Of a stretch of 64,000 nucleotides of DNA, positions 52,528 to 62,352 are shown piece after piece. Numbering within the stretch: position 1 is the stretch's first letter; each line of letters opens with the position of its first letter. This DNA is from Ilyomonas sp965199905 (GTDB taxonomy: Bacteria; Bacteroidota; Bacteroidia; Chitinophagales; Chitinophagaceae): NCBI GenBank assembly GCA_965199905.1, contig OZ241366.1, positions 2,170,001 to 2,234,000 on the forward strand, read 5' to 3'. The translations under genes were made by a program, and so were the position numbers. The notes under the pieces were generated by a model, which worked only from the letters and a program-made list of their open reading frames with translations, had not been told where the DNA came from and searched no databases.

Positions 52528-53142
52528 ATGGCAATTAACCTGCAAAAAGGACAACGCATCAGCCTTGAAAAGAGCAACGGCACCAAGCTTCAGAACATAT
52601 GTGTGGGCATCAACTGGGGGGCTATTGAAAAGAAAGGCATGTTCGGTTTCGGCTCTAAAAAAGAAGCGGTTGATTTAGATGCAAGCTGCGCCTTGTATAA
52701 CGAACAGAAACAGGCGCTCGAAGTTGTTTACTTTGGCAACCTGCGCTCGAAAGATGGCTCTGTAAAACATAGCGGCGATGATCTCACCGGCGACATGGGT
52801 GGTGATGACGGAAAGGACAATGAAGTGATAACGCTGGACTTCTCCAAACTCAACCCCGCTGTTACTTATGTGGCATTTGTGCTGAACAGTTTTCGCGGTC
52901 ACGATTTTGGTACCATTCCGTTTGCTTCCATCCGCATTTATGAAGGCACACCATCGCGCGTGAATGAAGTATTTGCCACTTTTGATATTGCTCACGGAGC
53001 TGGGTTTGCAGGGCACGTATCTATGGTGATGGGTGTGTTCTATAAAAGGAACGGCGAATGGAAATTCAATGCTATCGGTGAGCCGACGAAAGATAAAAAG
53101 CTGCAAGACACGGTAGATACCGTAACACTGACGTACCTATAA
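52528..53142 (+). CDS. TerD-family protein (4)
   Basis: 204 residues. MAINLQKGQRISLEKSNGTK, VGINWGAIEKKGMFGFGSKK, VDLDASCALYNEQKQ, and GDDLTGDMGGDDGKDNEVI. The last acidic loop differs from the other copies; this subtype resembles TerZ/YceC-like paralogues with a stretched loop. It follows the previous gene by 7 nt and ends 113 nt before telA. Confidence 0.9.
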   Translation: MAINLQKGQRISLEKSNGTKLQNICVGINWGAIEKKGMFGFGSKKEAVDLDASCALYNEQKQALEVVYFGNLRSKDGSVKHSGDDLTGDMGGDDGKDNEVITLDFSKLNPAVTYVAFVLNSFRGHDFGTIPFASIRIYEGTPSRVNEVFATFDIAHGAGFAGHVSMVMGVFYKRNGEWKFNAIGEPTKDKKLQDTVDTVTLTYL

Positions 53143-53255
53143 CTGTTTGCTCATTCATCAAACTTATCGATAAGGCAAAGGTTTCTTTGCCTTATTTACG
53201 TTTTAGAAATTTATATACCGCAATCACTTTACTTTTATCTCAACAATAAATAATT

Positions 53256-54356
53256 ATGGAATTAAGTCCGGCTTCTGTCAACACCACTGGTACGCCTGCC
53301 AAGATAGATAAAGATGGCAACGTAGATATAACAGCAATTACACCGTCTGAAGTGCAGAAATTCAACAGTCTGAATAAAAGCCTTGTGCCCGGCGACGTCA
53401 ACTCGGTTTTAAATTATGGTGCCGATGTGCAGGGCTCGATGGAAAGATACAGTAATGAGTTTCTTGCTTCTGTGCGCACATACAATTCTGGTGAAGTGGG
53501 TGGATTAATCAACGACTTGTTGACGGAGCTGAACTACATAGATGTTGACGAGCTGAACCAAGGTGGATTTAAAAATATGTTAGCCAAAATTCCATTCTTG
53601 AACAAGCTGGTGATGGATACTAAAAAGCTGTTTCAAAAGTACGACACCGTAATTGGCAACGTGGATAAAATAACGAATAAGATAAAAGCTGGCCGGCTCA
53701 ATTCCATTAAAGACAACAGCTCGCTGCAAACCATGTTCGACAGCAATGTGAACTACATTAAACAGATGGAAGACCTCATCATTTCAGGTCAGTTGAAATA
53801 CAATGAGCTAAGCGACAAACTGGCGCAGATGGAAGCCAATGCCGGAAATTATAATGACTATGAAATCGCAGACCTGCGCGACTTCGTAAGCCGCCTTGAC
53901 AAGCGATTAGCTGATATGAAGATTATGCGTTTCATTATGCTGCAATCATTGGCACAGATACGTGTGGTGCAAAATAATAATACTTCTATTGCAGAGAAGG
54001 CACAGTCTATCGTTTCTACTACCATCCCCGTCTGGAAAAATCAGCTCACTATTGCTGTAGCGTTGCAGCGGCAGAAGGCGAACGTGGAGATGCAGAAGAA
54101 AGTATCTGACGCTACCAATACCATTCTCCAGAAAAATGCGGAATTACTGAAGCAAAACAGCATTGACGTAGCTAAGGAAAATGAAAAAACTGTGGTATCA
54201 TTGGATACATTAAAAAGCACTACGCAATCATTAGTAGATACCCTGAACGAAGTGAAAAAAATACATGAGCAGGGTGCAGAAAACAGGAAAGTGCTGAATA
54301 CCGAGCTGAAGAACTTAGAGACAGAGCTGAAGAAGAATGTTACACGTGTCAATTGA
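53256..54356 (+). CDS. telA: TelA-family (toxic anion resistance) protein
   Basis: 366 residues. PF05816-like: LVPGDVNSVLNYGADVQGSM, VGGLINDLLTELNYIDVDEL and ITIAVALQRQKANVEMQKK-like C-terminal coiled coil (IPVWKNQLTIAVALQRQKAN). TelA/KlaA proteins accompany TerD in tellurite and bacteriophage/colicin resistance. Long helices suggest a membrane-associated scaffold. Followed by an unknown gene after 9 nt. Confidence 0.88.
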   Translation: MELSPASVNTTGTPAKIDKDGNVDITAITPSEVQKFNSLNKSLVPGDVNSVLNYGADVQGSMERYSNEFLASVRTYNSGEVGGLINDLLTELNYIDVDELNQGGFKNMLAKIPFLNKLVMDTKKLFQKYDTVIGNVDKITNKIKAGRLNSIKDNSSLQTMFDSNVNYIKQMEDLIISGQLKYNELSDKLAQMEANAGNYNDYEIADLRDFVSRLDKRLADMKIMRFIMLQSLAQIRVVQNNNTSIAEKAQSIVSTTIPVWKNQLTIAVALQRQKANVEMQKKVSDATNTILQKNAELLKQNSIDVAKENEKTVVSLDTLKSTTQSLVDTLNEVKKIHEQGAENRKVLNTELKNLETELKKNVTRVN

Positions 54357-54365
54357 TAGCAGGCA

Positions 54366-55334
54366 ATGGTTGAAGTCAGAGAAGCGATAACTAAAAACTC
54401 TAACCGGATTATTACGAAGTTGCAGTTGCTGTCGCAGTTTTTTGAAGATGAGCTTGTGTTCAAAATCTATGTGCGCACACAGGTTATTCAAAAGTTGTTT
54501 GAAAACAATGAGGAGCTTGACATTCATAAACTGGAGCTTTTTCATCTTCAGTTTACGGAAAGCATTATTGAGCTATTAAAAAAGATCAAAAAGAACAACG
54601 AAAAAACGGTCTGTTCCATTGAAGAAGAAATCAGGCTGAACGAGGAACTGGTTCACAGCATCAGTAACACGATGCGCTTGGAGGAAAGTTTTGAGGCTGC
54701 GAAGGAAGCGCACACCTTGTTAATCAATAAAGCTCTCTTTAAGCTATATCAAAACCTGTCCGGCTTATCGGCGGATGCTCCTTTTCCCAAAGATATTGAC
54801 CAATTCAATGCTCAGTTCGCGAAGGATTTTTTTGCTAAAATACCTGTCAGTCTGGTTGAAGAACTCACAGAGATGAAACCAGACAGGGTGTATAAAAACG
54901 GTTACGGCACCATCGAAAAAAAGCTGATGGGTCTGCAATGTAAATACGACTTTAAAAACACTTTTTATTGCGGGCTGAAAGCGAGCGATGCTGAGCTAGA
55001 AATTTATAAACTAAACATCACGGATAAAGACGAATACTTCCTGTTTTATCCAGACAGATATGTATTTGCAAGTGTTCCGTTCAGCAAAATTGAGAGTATA
55101 AATTTATCAGAAGGCATTTCGAAGAAAGCGAAAATTATACACGAGATCACCGCAAAAAATGTAATTTTAGAGAATGATCTTCCAGCTGCAAAAACGAACT
55201 TGCCGGAAAATGTGGTACAGCTGCTGACTGAGTATTATGCTAAAATATCCGCGCTGGACTTTCTCGATTTTATTGATGACTTCGATATACAGGCGAATGT
55301 TTTAAAGACCATGCTGAATACAGAAGGCTTTTAA
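54366..55334 (+). CDS. Unknown helical protein of Ter operon
   Basis: 322 residues. The N-terminal 170 residues are helical (FFEDELVFKIYVRTQVIQKL, IIELLKKIKKNNEKTVCSIE). The C-terminal part has beta strands (EIYKLNITDKDEYFLFYPDR then YVFASVPFSKIESINLSEGI), which resembles a small PH-like or lipid-binding fold. No name can be given. It sits between telA and a TerY gene and is likely a structural partner of that system. Confidence 0.6.
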   Translation: MVEVREAITKNSNRIITKLQLLSQFFEDELVFKIYVRTQVIQKLFENNEELDIHKLELFHLQFTESIIELLKKIKKNNEKTVCSIEEEIRLNEELVHSISNTMRLEESFEAAKEAHTLLINKALFKLYQNLSGLSADAPFPKDIDQFNAQFAKDFFAKIPVSLVEELTEMKPDRVYKNGYGTIEKKLMGLQCKYDFKNTFYCGLKASDAELEIYKLNITDKDEYFLFYPDRYVFASVPFSKIESINLSEGISKKAKIIHEITAKNVILENDLPAAKTNLPENVVQLLTEYYAKISALDFLDFIDDFDIQANVLKTMLNTEGF

Positions 55335-55363
55335 TTTTTAAAATATAAATCCCACAGCTACCT

Positions 55364-56002
55364 ATGCGACGATTGCCCGTTTATTTGTTATTGGATACGT
55401 CCGGCTCTATGAATGGCGAACCGATTGAAGCCGTAAAAAACGGTGTTCAGGTCATGATCAGTTCCCTTCGCCAGAACCCCCAAGCTATTGAGACAGCTTA
55501 TATCAGCATCATTACATTCGACACTACCGTAAGACAGTTGGTACCTCTTACGGATTTAGCTTCGTTCCAGATACCGAATATCCAGGCTGGAGGAACCACT
55601 GCCTTGGGCGAAGCTTTAAAAGTGGTTAGCAATAAAATAGATACTGAAGTTGCCAAAACCACGAAAGAACAAAAAGGCGACTGGAAGCCATTGGTGTTTA
55701 TCATGACCGATGGAACACCAACTGATGACTGGCGAAGCGGACTGAGCGAATTCAAAAAACACAAGACTGCTTATACGGTTGCCTGCGCTGCAGGAGGCAA
55801 TGCAGACACCAGCATCCTAAAACAGATAACAGACAACGTGGTCAGGCTGGACACGGCTGATGCGAATAGCATTGCCAAGTTCTTTACCTGGGTCTCGGCT
55901 TCTATCGGCGTCAGCTCCACGCGCGTAGAAGATACCGGTAAGGAAGTGGTTGGATTGCATGAACTGCCGCCTCCGCCAAGTGAGTTGAATATCGTAGTAT
56001 AA
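55364..56002 (+). CDS. terY: TerY-type VWA protein (1)
   Basis: 212 residues. VWA domain starting MRRLPVYLLLDTSGSMNGEP; the MIDAS metal site DTSGS is intact, with the Thr in GGTTALGEAL and Asp in IMTDGTPTDDW. TerY proteins pair with a phosphatase and a kinase in the TerY-P triad. 78% or so of its length is the VWA fold; a short C-terminal tail ends LPPPPSELNIVV, which recurs in the second copy. Confidence 0.92.
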   Translation: MRRLPVYLLLDTSGSMNGEPIEAVKNGVQVMISSLRQNPQAIETAYISIITFDTTVRQLVPLTDLASFQIPNIQAGGTTALGEALKVVSNKIDTEVAKTTKEQKGDWKPLVFIMTDGTPTDDWRSGLSEFKKHKTAYTVACAAGGNADTSILKQITDNVVRLDTADANSIAKFFTWVSASIGVSSTRVEDTGKEVVGLHELPPPPSELNIVV

Positions 56003-56077
56003 GTTTATTGTGAAGTATTAAATTGCTATAAGAATACATACGACATAAAAGCAGTCTAATCAATTAAGCAGAAAAAT

Positions 56078-56299
56078 ATGGCGCAACGTAAAGCGTATAA
56101 TCCAAACACGAAATATGGAAGGCAAAAGCTGCGTGATCAAGCCAACTATAATTACCAAAATGGTACACCAGAATATAGGAACGAGATTGATAAGATGAGG
56201 AGTACTGCTAACTTTGTAATTGTTGTTATAATAATAATCATTGCACTAATTATTTATGCTGTATCTGGAGCAGAAGGGTTACGCAGATGGGCTAAGTAG
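56078..56299 (+). CDS. Small single-pass membrane protein
   Basis: 73 residues. A basic N-terminus (AQRKAYNPNTKYGRQKLRDQ) precedes one transmembrane helix (FVIVVIIIIIALIIYAVSGA). It lies between a TerY gene and the TerB-C gene on the same strand. It may anchor a Ter complex to the membrane. Confidence 0.55.
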   Translation: MAQRKAYNPNTKYGRQKLRDQANYNYQNGTPEYRNEIDKMRSTANFVIVVIIIIIALIIYAVSGAEGLRRWAK

Positions 56300-56336
56300 A
56301 ACTGCAAATCCTTCCTAACCTTAACTATTCTGTATA

Positions 56337-58220
56337 ATGGCTACCGTTAGCGGCAGAACATTTGCCGAAACCATTTTCTCTGATAGCTGGCTGTCTTATT
56401 TATCAAGTTATGGAATCGATACTTTTCCGTCTGATTGGTTTTATAGGACCATGACCCAGGCATACGATGCCTGCGATGCGGATGAAAAAGCCGTGCTGAT
56501 TTCTTCTCTGATAAAACAAAAAGCAAACACCTTAACTTATCAAAGACAGCAGGTACCGAAAAAGCACCAGACATTATTTGATAGAATTCTGGAACCTTAC
56601 TTCCTTCAGAAGCTATCTGTTTTTACGGCAAAAGAAATACTCACGGATTATATAACTTTTCAAAATGAGCGTGTAGTTGATTATGCTGAAAATCAAAAAT
56701 TGTTTTCATTCACTTCAACCCTTCCTGATGACCAGATTTATTCAAACAGTTTAACCAGTATCGAGCGAATTATAATTGAAGAACCGGAACAAAAAAACGA
56801 AAACGATGGTTCGATTATCGATATAACGGGCGAAGGACAGACTATAGATGTAGAGAAGGAAATTATTGCTGTACAAAATACAATTAGCAGCACATATTCG
56901 TCTTATTATGACGAGAACTGGAAGCTGGGCAACAAGTACCGCGATAAGCTGAATTTAAGCGATGCTGAAGTTACATCGCTGAATAAGTTCTGGGATCCGT
57001 CCAATTCATTCCTTTCTGTTGAGCAGTGCTGTATTGCAGTAATTAAACTTTATCTTCTTGGTCTTGATCATTTACTGTTGCAGTTTACTGTGAATGGAAA
57101 TGATTTTTATAAAGAGTTTAAAAAGTTCACTACACAAAATCAGTCCCTGCGCGGCGAATACACTTCGGTTCAGACGTTTAAAGAGCAGATGGAAACATAC
57201 GTCCATCTTACTTTTTTCAGGCGTGCCGAAAGTGCGGTCAGAGAAGCTTATAAACACAAGCGCAAAATCAATACAGCATTCTCCCTGTACAATTTATCAG
57301 CAGGCTTTGAGCGCAGGTTTGGCGATGTATGGAACAGCATTATGGGTGCAAATAAAGAAAGCATCCTTGCTACCGACCATCCAACCGAAGTGCAGCTGAA
57401 CAGGATGAATGTAACGCGGTGGAAATTTTTCTTTGAGGATATAACAGCAACCATCACAAATGAAAATACAGAAGTTAGCGCTCTCCGTATAGACGGGCTG
57501 GCAGAGCAAAACAATGAAAATCCGGCTGTTGAAAATATATACTTTGAAGCCTGCAAATTATTTGCAAAGCAGGATAAGATTGTTGCTGTCAGGTTTTATC
57601 TGAAATATGTATACGCCGATTTGCAATCGGATAAAACCGATAGCAGGCAACTGGGCAAAACCATACAGAAAAATCTCTTTCTGATTGATGAGCAGTTACG
57701 GGATTTTGAAGCCATCGTTAACGGCTTGGTAAAGGATAAAAATCTGGAAGCTGCTCTGTTAAGAGTGCCGGATATCTATGGTAAAAAGCGGAAAAAAATT
57801 CATCTCGATTTGGCTTCTGTTGAGCAGGCAAAAACACAGCATCAAAATACAGTTGATAAGCTGAGCCAATGGCTGCAGGAAGAAGATGATAACTATACAG
57901 AACCGGATGAAACTGTTGAACTAAAAATTGCAAAGCCGGATACAGTAAAACAGGTAACCGATACCGATATTTTTACGGCAACCGTCTTGTTAAGTGATCA
58001 GCAAAAAGATTTGCTACTTCTCTTTAGCAAGAACAAATTTCAGCTTGAAGAGGAAGCGTTGAACAGCTATGCAAGAAGCAAAAGCCTTTTTAAAAACCAA
58101 CTGATGGAAAGCATCAACGACTGCTGTTATGAAGAACTGGATGATTTGCTCATTGAGGAAACATCCGGCGGATACATGATTAATGAATTTTACTACAATA
58201 AAATAATCAACCTATGTTAG
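56337..58220 (+). CDS. TerB-N/TerB-C-type protein
   Basis: 627 residues. The C-terminal about 90 residues (LSDQQKDLLLLFSKNKFQLE then MESINDCCYEELDDLLIEET) match the TerB-C domain, which has helical pairs and NE/DD acidic groups for metal binding. The preceding 450 residues are helical and are probably the TerB-N-like region. Its stop overlaps the next start by 7 nt. TerB-C proteins in such operons are known from comparative genomics to accompany helicase/ATPase modules. Confidence 0.75.
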   Translation: MATVSGRTFAETIFSDSWLSYLSSYGIDTFPSDWFYRTMTQAYDACDADEKAVLISSLIKQKANTLTYQRQQVPKKHQTLFDRILEPYFLQKLSVFTAKEILTDYITFQNERVVDYAENQKLFSFTSTLPDDQIYSNSLTSIERIIIEEPEQKNENDGSIIDITGEGQTIDVEKEIIAVQNTISSTYSSYYDENWKLGNKYRDKLNLSDAEVTSLNKFWDPSNSFLSVEQCCIAVIKLYLLGLDHLLLQFTVNGNDFYKEFKKFTTQNQSLRGEYTSVQTFKEQMETYVHLTFFRRAESAVREAYKHKRKINTAFSLYNLSAGFERRFGDVWNSIMGANKESILATDHPTEVQLNRMNVTRWKFFFEDITATITNENTEVSALRIDGLAEQNNENPAVENIYFEACKLFAKQDKIVAVRFYLKYVYADLQSDKTDSRQLGKTIQKNLFLIDEQLRDFEAIVNGLVKDKNLEAALLRVPDIYGKKRKKIHLDLASVEQAKTQHQNTVDKLSQWLQEEDDNYTEPDETVELKIAKPDTVKQVTDTDIFTATVLLSDQQKDLLLLFSKNKFQLEEEALNSYARSKSLFKNQLMESINDCCYEELDDLLIEETSGGYMINEFYYNKIINLC

Positions 58221-59527
58221 GCAACATAAAACCAAAAGAATCCACTTCAATCATTAATTCACTGCTCGGCGGCGTGGTGCCGAAAATTGGCGTGCAGCAC
58301 ATTGCCGTAGGAAGGTCATCGGAAGTCTCGGCTTTTTTAAATGCACTTGAAGATGTAAAGAACGGGCACAGCATGGTGAAGTTCTGGATCGGTGATTTCG
58401 GTTCCGGCAAATCATTTATGATGCACCTGTTGAACACTGTTGCTCTGAAGCAGAAATTCGTAGTCGCCAATGCAGATTTTACACCTGAAAAGCGGTTGTA
58501 TTCAAACGACGGAAAAGCGCTGGCGCTTTATTCCACTATTATGGATAATATAGCCATACAAACAAAGCCGGAAGGTGGCGCCTTAATTACATTATTAGAG
58601 AAATGGATTGAGCAGATCCTTATCAAAACAGCAGCAGAAGCCAATGTATCACTGGCAGAAATCAGGGAGCCCGCACACGCGAAGCTGATCCAAAACAATA
58701 TTATGCGCACTATTAACGAGCTGACAGACGTAGGTGGTTTCGACTTTGGGCTGGTAATTATGAAATATTATGAAGGCTTCATCAGCGACAATGAGTCACA
58801 GCGCCGCAATGCCCTGCGATGGCTGAAAGGCGAGTATCGCTCAAAGGTAGAAGCGAGGCAGGATCTGGGTGTGCGCGACATCATCAACGACCAGAACTAC
58901 TACGACATGCTGAAAAATTTTTGCAAGATGTTCGTCAGCATCGGCTACAGCGGTTTTATGATTAATCTTGATGAAGCCATCAACCTGTATAAAATATCCA
59001 CCGGCGCCATCAGGGAAAAGAATTACGAGAAGATACTAACGATATACAATGATTGCTTCCAGGGAAAAGTATCAAACCTATTTATCAACGTTGCCGGAAC
59101 AAAAGACTTTTTGGAGAACGAAAGGCGCGGCTTGTTCAGCTATCAAGCCTTGAAATCGCGTTTGGAAACAAATAAGTTTGAGTCCTCTTCGGTTCGCGAC
59201 TTTGCGCAGCCCGTAATCCGCTTGCTGCCGCTAACCGATACAGAGATTTTTGTATTGCTTCAAAACCTGAAAGCCATCTTCGACCTGAATTATAAAACAG
59301 ATATACCTGTTACTGATGAAGATATTCAGTTGTTTATGGAAGAGATGTTCAACAAGCCCGGCGCAAGCGAATTTCTCACGCCACGCGAAGTGATCCGCGA
59401 TTTCTTAAACATCCTTTCTATCCTGCGGCAAAACCCTGACATAGATAAGCGCAAGCTCTTCAGCGATATCGAAATAACAGACGAACGGCCGGATGAAGAA
59501 ACGCTTGAAAACATAGAGGAATTGTAA
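58214..59527 (+). CDS. BrxD-like P-loop ATPase (DUF2791 type)
   Basis: 437 residues. P-loop WIGDFGSGKSFMM near residues 58-70; later FMINLDEAINLYKIS is a Walker-B-like DE, and INVAGTKDFLENERRGLFSY resembles the sensor region. The architecture and size match BrxD of type 2 BREX, an ATPase with a C-terminal helical domain, coupled to the helicase BrxHI. The next gene, which encodes that helicase type, overlaps it at TAATG. In BREX these two assist phage defence; here they are in a Ter operon. Confidence 0.85.
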   Translation: MLGNIKPKESTSIINSLLGGVVPKIGVQHIAVGRSSEVSAFLNALEDVKNGHSMVKFWIGDFGSGKSFMMHLLNTVALKQKFVVANADFTPEKRLYSNDGKALALYSTIMDNIAIQTKPEGGALITLLEKWIEQILIKTAAEANVSLAEIREPAHAKLIQNNIMRTINELTDVGGFDFGLVIMKYYEGFISDNESQRRNALRWLKGEYRSKVEARQDLGVRDIINDQNYYDMLKNFCKMFVSIGYSGFMINLDEAINLYKISTGAIREKNYEKILTIYNDCFQGKVSNLFINVAGTKDFLENERRGLFSYQALKSRLETNKFESSSVRDFAQPVIRLLPLTDTEIFVLLQNLKAIFDLNYKTDIPVTDEDIQLFMEEMFNKPGASEFLTPREVIRDFLNILSILRQNPDIDKRKLFSDIEITDERPDEETLENIEEL

Positions 59528-61716
59528 TGGGATACGAACTGTTATCGGAACCGATCCGCAGATACATACGCGATAAGCGGTGGGATGCCCTACGCCCCAT
59601 ACAAGCGGCTGCCATCACAAGAATTTTAGGTACGGAAGACAACTACATACTGGCTTCGCATACTGCATCCGGCAAAACAGAAGCGGCTTTTTTGCCTGTG
59701 CTTTCAAAAGTGGATTTCAGGGAAAGCGGTGTGCAGGTTCTATATATCTCACCCCTGATTGCTTTGATTAACGACCAGTTTCTGCGCGTGGAATCGCTAT
59801 GCAAATACATGGATGTTCCGGTTACCAAATGGCACGGCGAAGCCAACCAGTCAGCTAAAAACAAACTCATCAAAAACCCCGAAGGAATTGTACTGATCAC
59901 TCCCGAATCAATAGAAGCAATGCTGGTCAACCACCCGGCAAATGCAAAAGCAATGTTTGAGAATCTGAAGTTCATTGTTATTGATGAAATCCATACGTTC
60001 TTAGGCAGCGACAGGGGCTCGCATTTGAAATCCCTGCTGGCAAGAATTAGCCGCCTGCATCAAAAAAAGGAACCACGGATTATAGGTTTATCGGCTACCA
60101 TTGGCGATTTTGCGGAAGCCAAACGTTTCACAGGCAGGGAAGCCCAAACGAAGGTGTTGGTTGATAAAACCGTAAAAGAAATAGAGGCAGCCTTTCATTA
60201 TTTTGAAGTCAGTGGCAATGAATATCCGATGTCTTTCATTGAAGAATTATACGAACAGATTAAAGACAAAAAGGCTTTGATTTTTCCCAACAGCAGAGGC
60301 AATGCAGAAGAGCTGGCAGTGAAACTGAAACGAACCGCTGAACGTAAAAAAGGGCATCCCTTTTATTTCTCCCATCACTCATCTGTAGATAAGGACTTGC
60401 GCGAATACATAGAAGATTTTGCAAAGAACAATAAGCGAACCAACTTCTGCATTGCCTGCACTTCCACGCTGGAACTGGGTATAGATATCGGAACCGTAGA
60501 CGTAGTCGTGCAAATAGATTCTGCCCATTCTATCGCCTCGCTCATTCAAAGGGTGGGAAGAAGTGGCAGGCGCGAAGGCGCTAGGAGCAATCTCCTGCTA
60601 TATGCCACTACTCCCTGGGATTTACTGCAATCTTTTGCCTGCTGGGAATTATACAAGTCTGGTTTTATAGAACCTGTTTATAACCAGCAGAAGCCTTTCG
60701 ATTTATTGTTTCACCAGATTCTCTCCACATTGAAAGAAACCTGCGGCATCAGCAAAGCGAAGCTGGTAGACAGAATGAGCAGCAATGCGGCTTTTAGCAT
60801 GATTGAAAAAAGCGAGATAGAAAGTCTGATTCAATGTATGACGGAATCAGACTTTATTGAAGACCTGCAGCGCGAACTGATTGTAGGGTATGAAGGCGAA
60901 AAGCTAACCAGCTCCCGCGATTTTTATTCTATGTTTACTACTCCGCAGGTTTTCAAAGTCATTCATGCCGGCAAAGCCATTGGCGAAGTTCCCTTTACAA
61001 GCGCCGTGAGAGAAGATGAGAACATCTTTTTGGCAGCCAGAATATGGAAGATTAAAGACGTTGATCCAAAGGCATTGAAAGTAATGGTGGTTCCGGCAAG
61101 TGATGGGCGGAAACCATTATTTCTGGGTGAAGGCGGCGATGTGCATCCGCGTGTGAGGGAGAAAATGCTGGAGCTGTTATATTCAGAAGAGTTGCCAAGG
61201 AATGGGGATGACAGAATAGAAAATTGCCTTTATCAGGTAAGGCTTTTGTTTAAAGCGATTCCTGTGGAAGACTTGTTGTACGACAGACCATATATTGTAA
61301 AAGAAACAGGCTACGAAGTATATATGTTCACGGGCAGCAAAATCAATAGGACGCTTGCATTCGTGTTAGAACGGCTGGAAGTAAGGCATCAGTTGAATGA
61401 GCAGAAGAGTATGTTCTTTTTTGACCACACTTGTCGTCCTGATGAATTGTTTACAAAAGTTAGAGACAAGCTGTTACAGATAGATGAAGAAGTTGAGAAA
61501 GCATTGGTTGCAGAACAAAGAACATTCAGCCTCAGCAAGTGGGGACGCTTTTTGCCGGTTGACCTGCAGAAGAGATATATCCTGGAAAATAATTTTGATG
61601 TTCTCGGTACACTTCATTTCCTGAATAATATCCGGCTGTTGAAAGAAGCTGATGTAAACGATACGCCATCTGACACTGAATCAATCAAACCGAAGCACAA
61701 TTCCGTTCCATCATGA
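59527..61716 (+). CDS. Lhr/BrxHI-like DEAD/DEAH helicase
   Basis: 729 residues. Motif I HTASGKTEAAFLP (about 45-57), motif Ia SPLIALINDQ, motif II DEIH in IVIDEIHTFLGSDRGSHLKS, motif III GLSATIGDF, and QRVGRSGRREGA motif VI. The middle has the Lhr-like winged helix and helicase C. The size is smaller than long Lhr (1500), matching BrxHI. It directly follows the BrxD-like gene, as in type 2 BREX, and its last codons overlap the next VWA gene (ATGA). Confidence 0.9.
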   Translation: MGYELLSEPIRRYIRDKRWDALRPIQAAAITRILGTEDNYILASHTASGKTEAAFLPVLSKVDFRESGVQVLYISPLIALINDQFLRVESLCKYMDVPVTKWHGEANQSAKNKLIKNPEGIVLITPESIEAMLVNHPANAKAMFENLKFIVIDEIHTFLGSDRGSHLKSLLARISRLHQKKEPRIIGLSATIGDFAEAKRFTGREAQTKVLVDKTVKEIEAAFHYFEVSGNEYPMSFIEELYEQIKDKKALIFPNSRGNAEELAVKLKRTAERKKGHPFYFSHHSSVDKDLREYIEDFAKNNKRTNFCIACTSTLELGIDIGTVDVVVQIDSAHSIASLIQRVGRSGRREGARSNLLLYATTPWDLLQSFACWELYKSGFIEPVYNQQKPFDLLFHQILSTLKETCGISKAKLVDRMSSNAAFSMIEKSEIESLIQCMTESDFIEDLQRELIVGYEGEKLTSSRDFYSMFTTPQVFKVIHAGKAIGEVPFTSAVREDENIFLAARIWKIKDVDPKALKVMVVPASDGRKPLFLGEGGDVHPRVREKMLELLYSEELPRNGDDRIENCLYQVRLLFKAIPVEDLLYDRPYIVKETGYEVYMFTGSKINRTLAFVLERLEVRHQLNEQKSMFFFDHTCRPDELFTKVRDKLLQIDEEVEKALVAEQRTFSLSKWGRFLPVDLQKRYILENNFDVLGTLHFLNNIRLLKEADVNDTPSDTESIKPKHNSVPS

Positions 61717-62348
61717 GACGATTACCTGTTTATTTTTTGTTAGACACTTCCGGTTCTATGCGCGGCGAGCCGATACAGGCACTGAATAATGCGCTAAGCG
61801 GAATGATCAACACGTTGCGCAGCGACCCGCAGGCGCTGGATTCGTTATGGATCAGCATCATCACTTTTGACAGAGATATAAAAGAATTGGTGCCGTTGAC
61901 AGAGTTGGTCAGCCTTCAGCTACCGGAAATCACCTGCCCACCAAGCGGCCCCACTCACACCGGGAAAGCTCTCGAAGTATTACAGCAAACTGTTGCTAGG
62001 GAAGTGATAAAAGGCAGTGCTACGCAAAAAGGCGACTGGCGGCCGTTACTGTTCCTGTTTACCGATGGCAAACCTTCCGACCTGCAATTATATAGGAGCA
62101 TGATACCCAAAATAAAAGCGATGAACTTCGCAGCGGTTGTGGCTTGCGCAGCGGGACATTTATCAGACGATACATTACTGAAAGAATTGACAGATACTGT
62201 TGTGCATCTCGATGTTGCCGACAGCTACACGCTGAAGAAATTTTTCAAGTGGGTGTCCGATACCATTGAGCAAGGAAACAAAAGCATGGGCACGCAGGAA
62301 AGCGTGTCTTTACCGCCGCCGCCTTCTGAAATCAATCTTGTAATCTGA
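61713..62348 (+). CDS. terY: TerY-type VWA protein (2)
   Basis: 211 residues, paralogue of the 55364 gene: MRRLPVYFLLDTSGSMRGEP, MIDAS DTSGS intact, THTGKALEVL for the Thr and LFTDGKPSDL for the Asp. It ends LPPPPSEINLVI, like copy 1. It starts within the helicase stop codon. The likely partner is a phosphatase or kinase protein that lies past 63670. Confidence 0.92.
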   Translation: MRRLPVYFLLDTSGSMRGEPIQALNNALSGMINTLRSDPQALDSLWISIITFDRDIKELVPLTELVSLQLPEITCPPSGPTHTGKALEVLQQTVAREVIKGSATQKGDWRPLLFLFTDGKPSDLQLYRSMIPKIKAMNFAAVVACAAGHLSDDTLLKELTDTVVHLDVADSYTLKKFFKWVSDTIEQGNKSMGTQESVSLPPPPSEINLVI

Positions 62349-62352
62349 CTGT

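Noticed and set aside
56337..61716. Complete BREX system
   Set aside because: Only a BrxD-like and a BrxHI-like protein are present; PglX, PglZ, PglW and PglY are not in the window.
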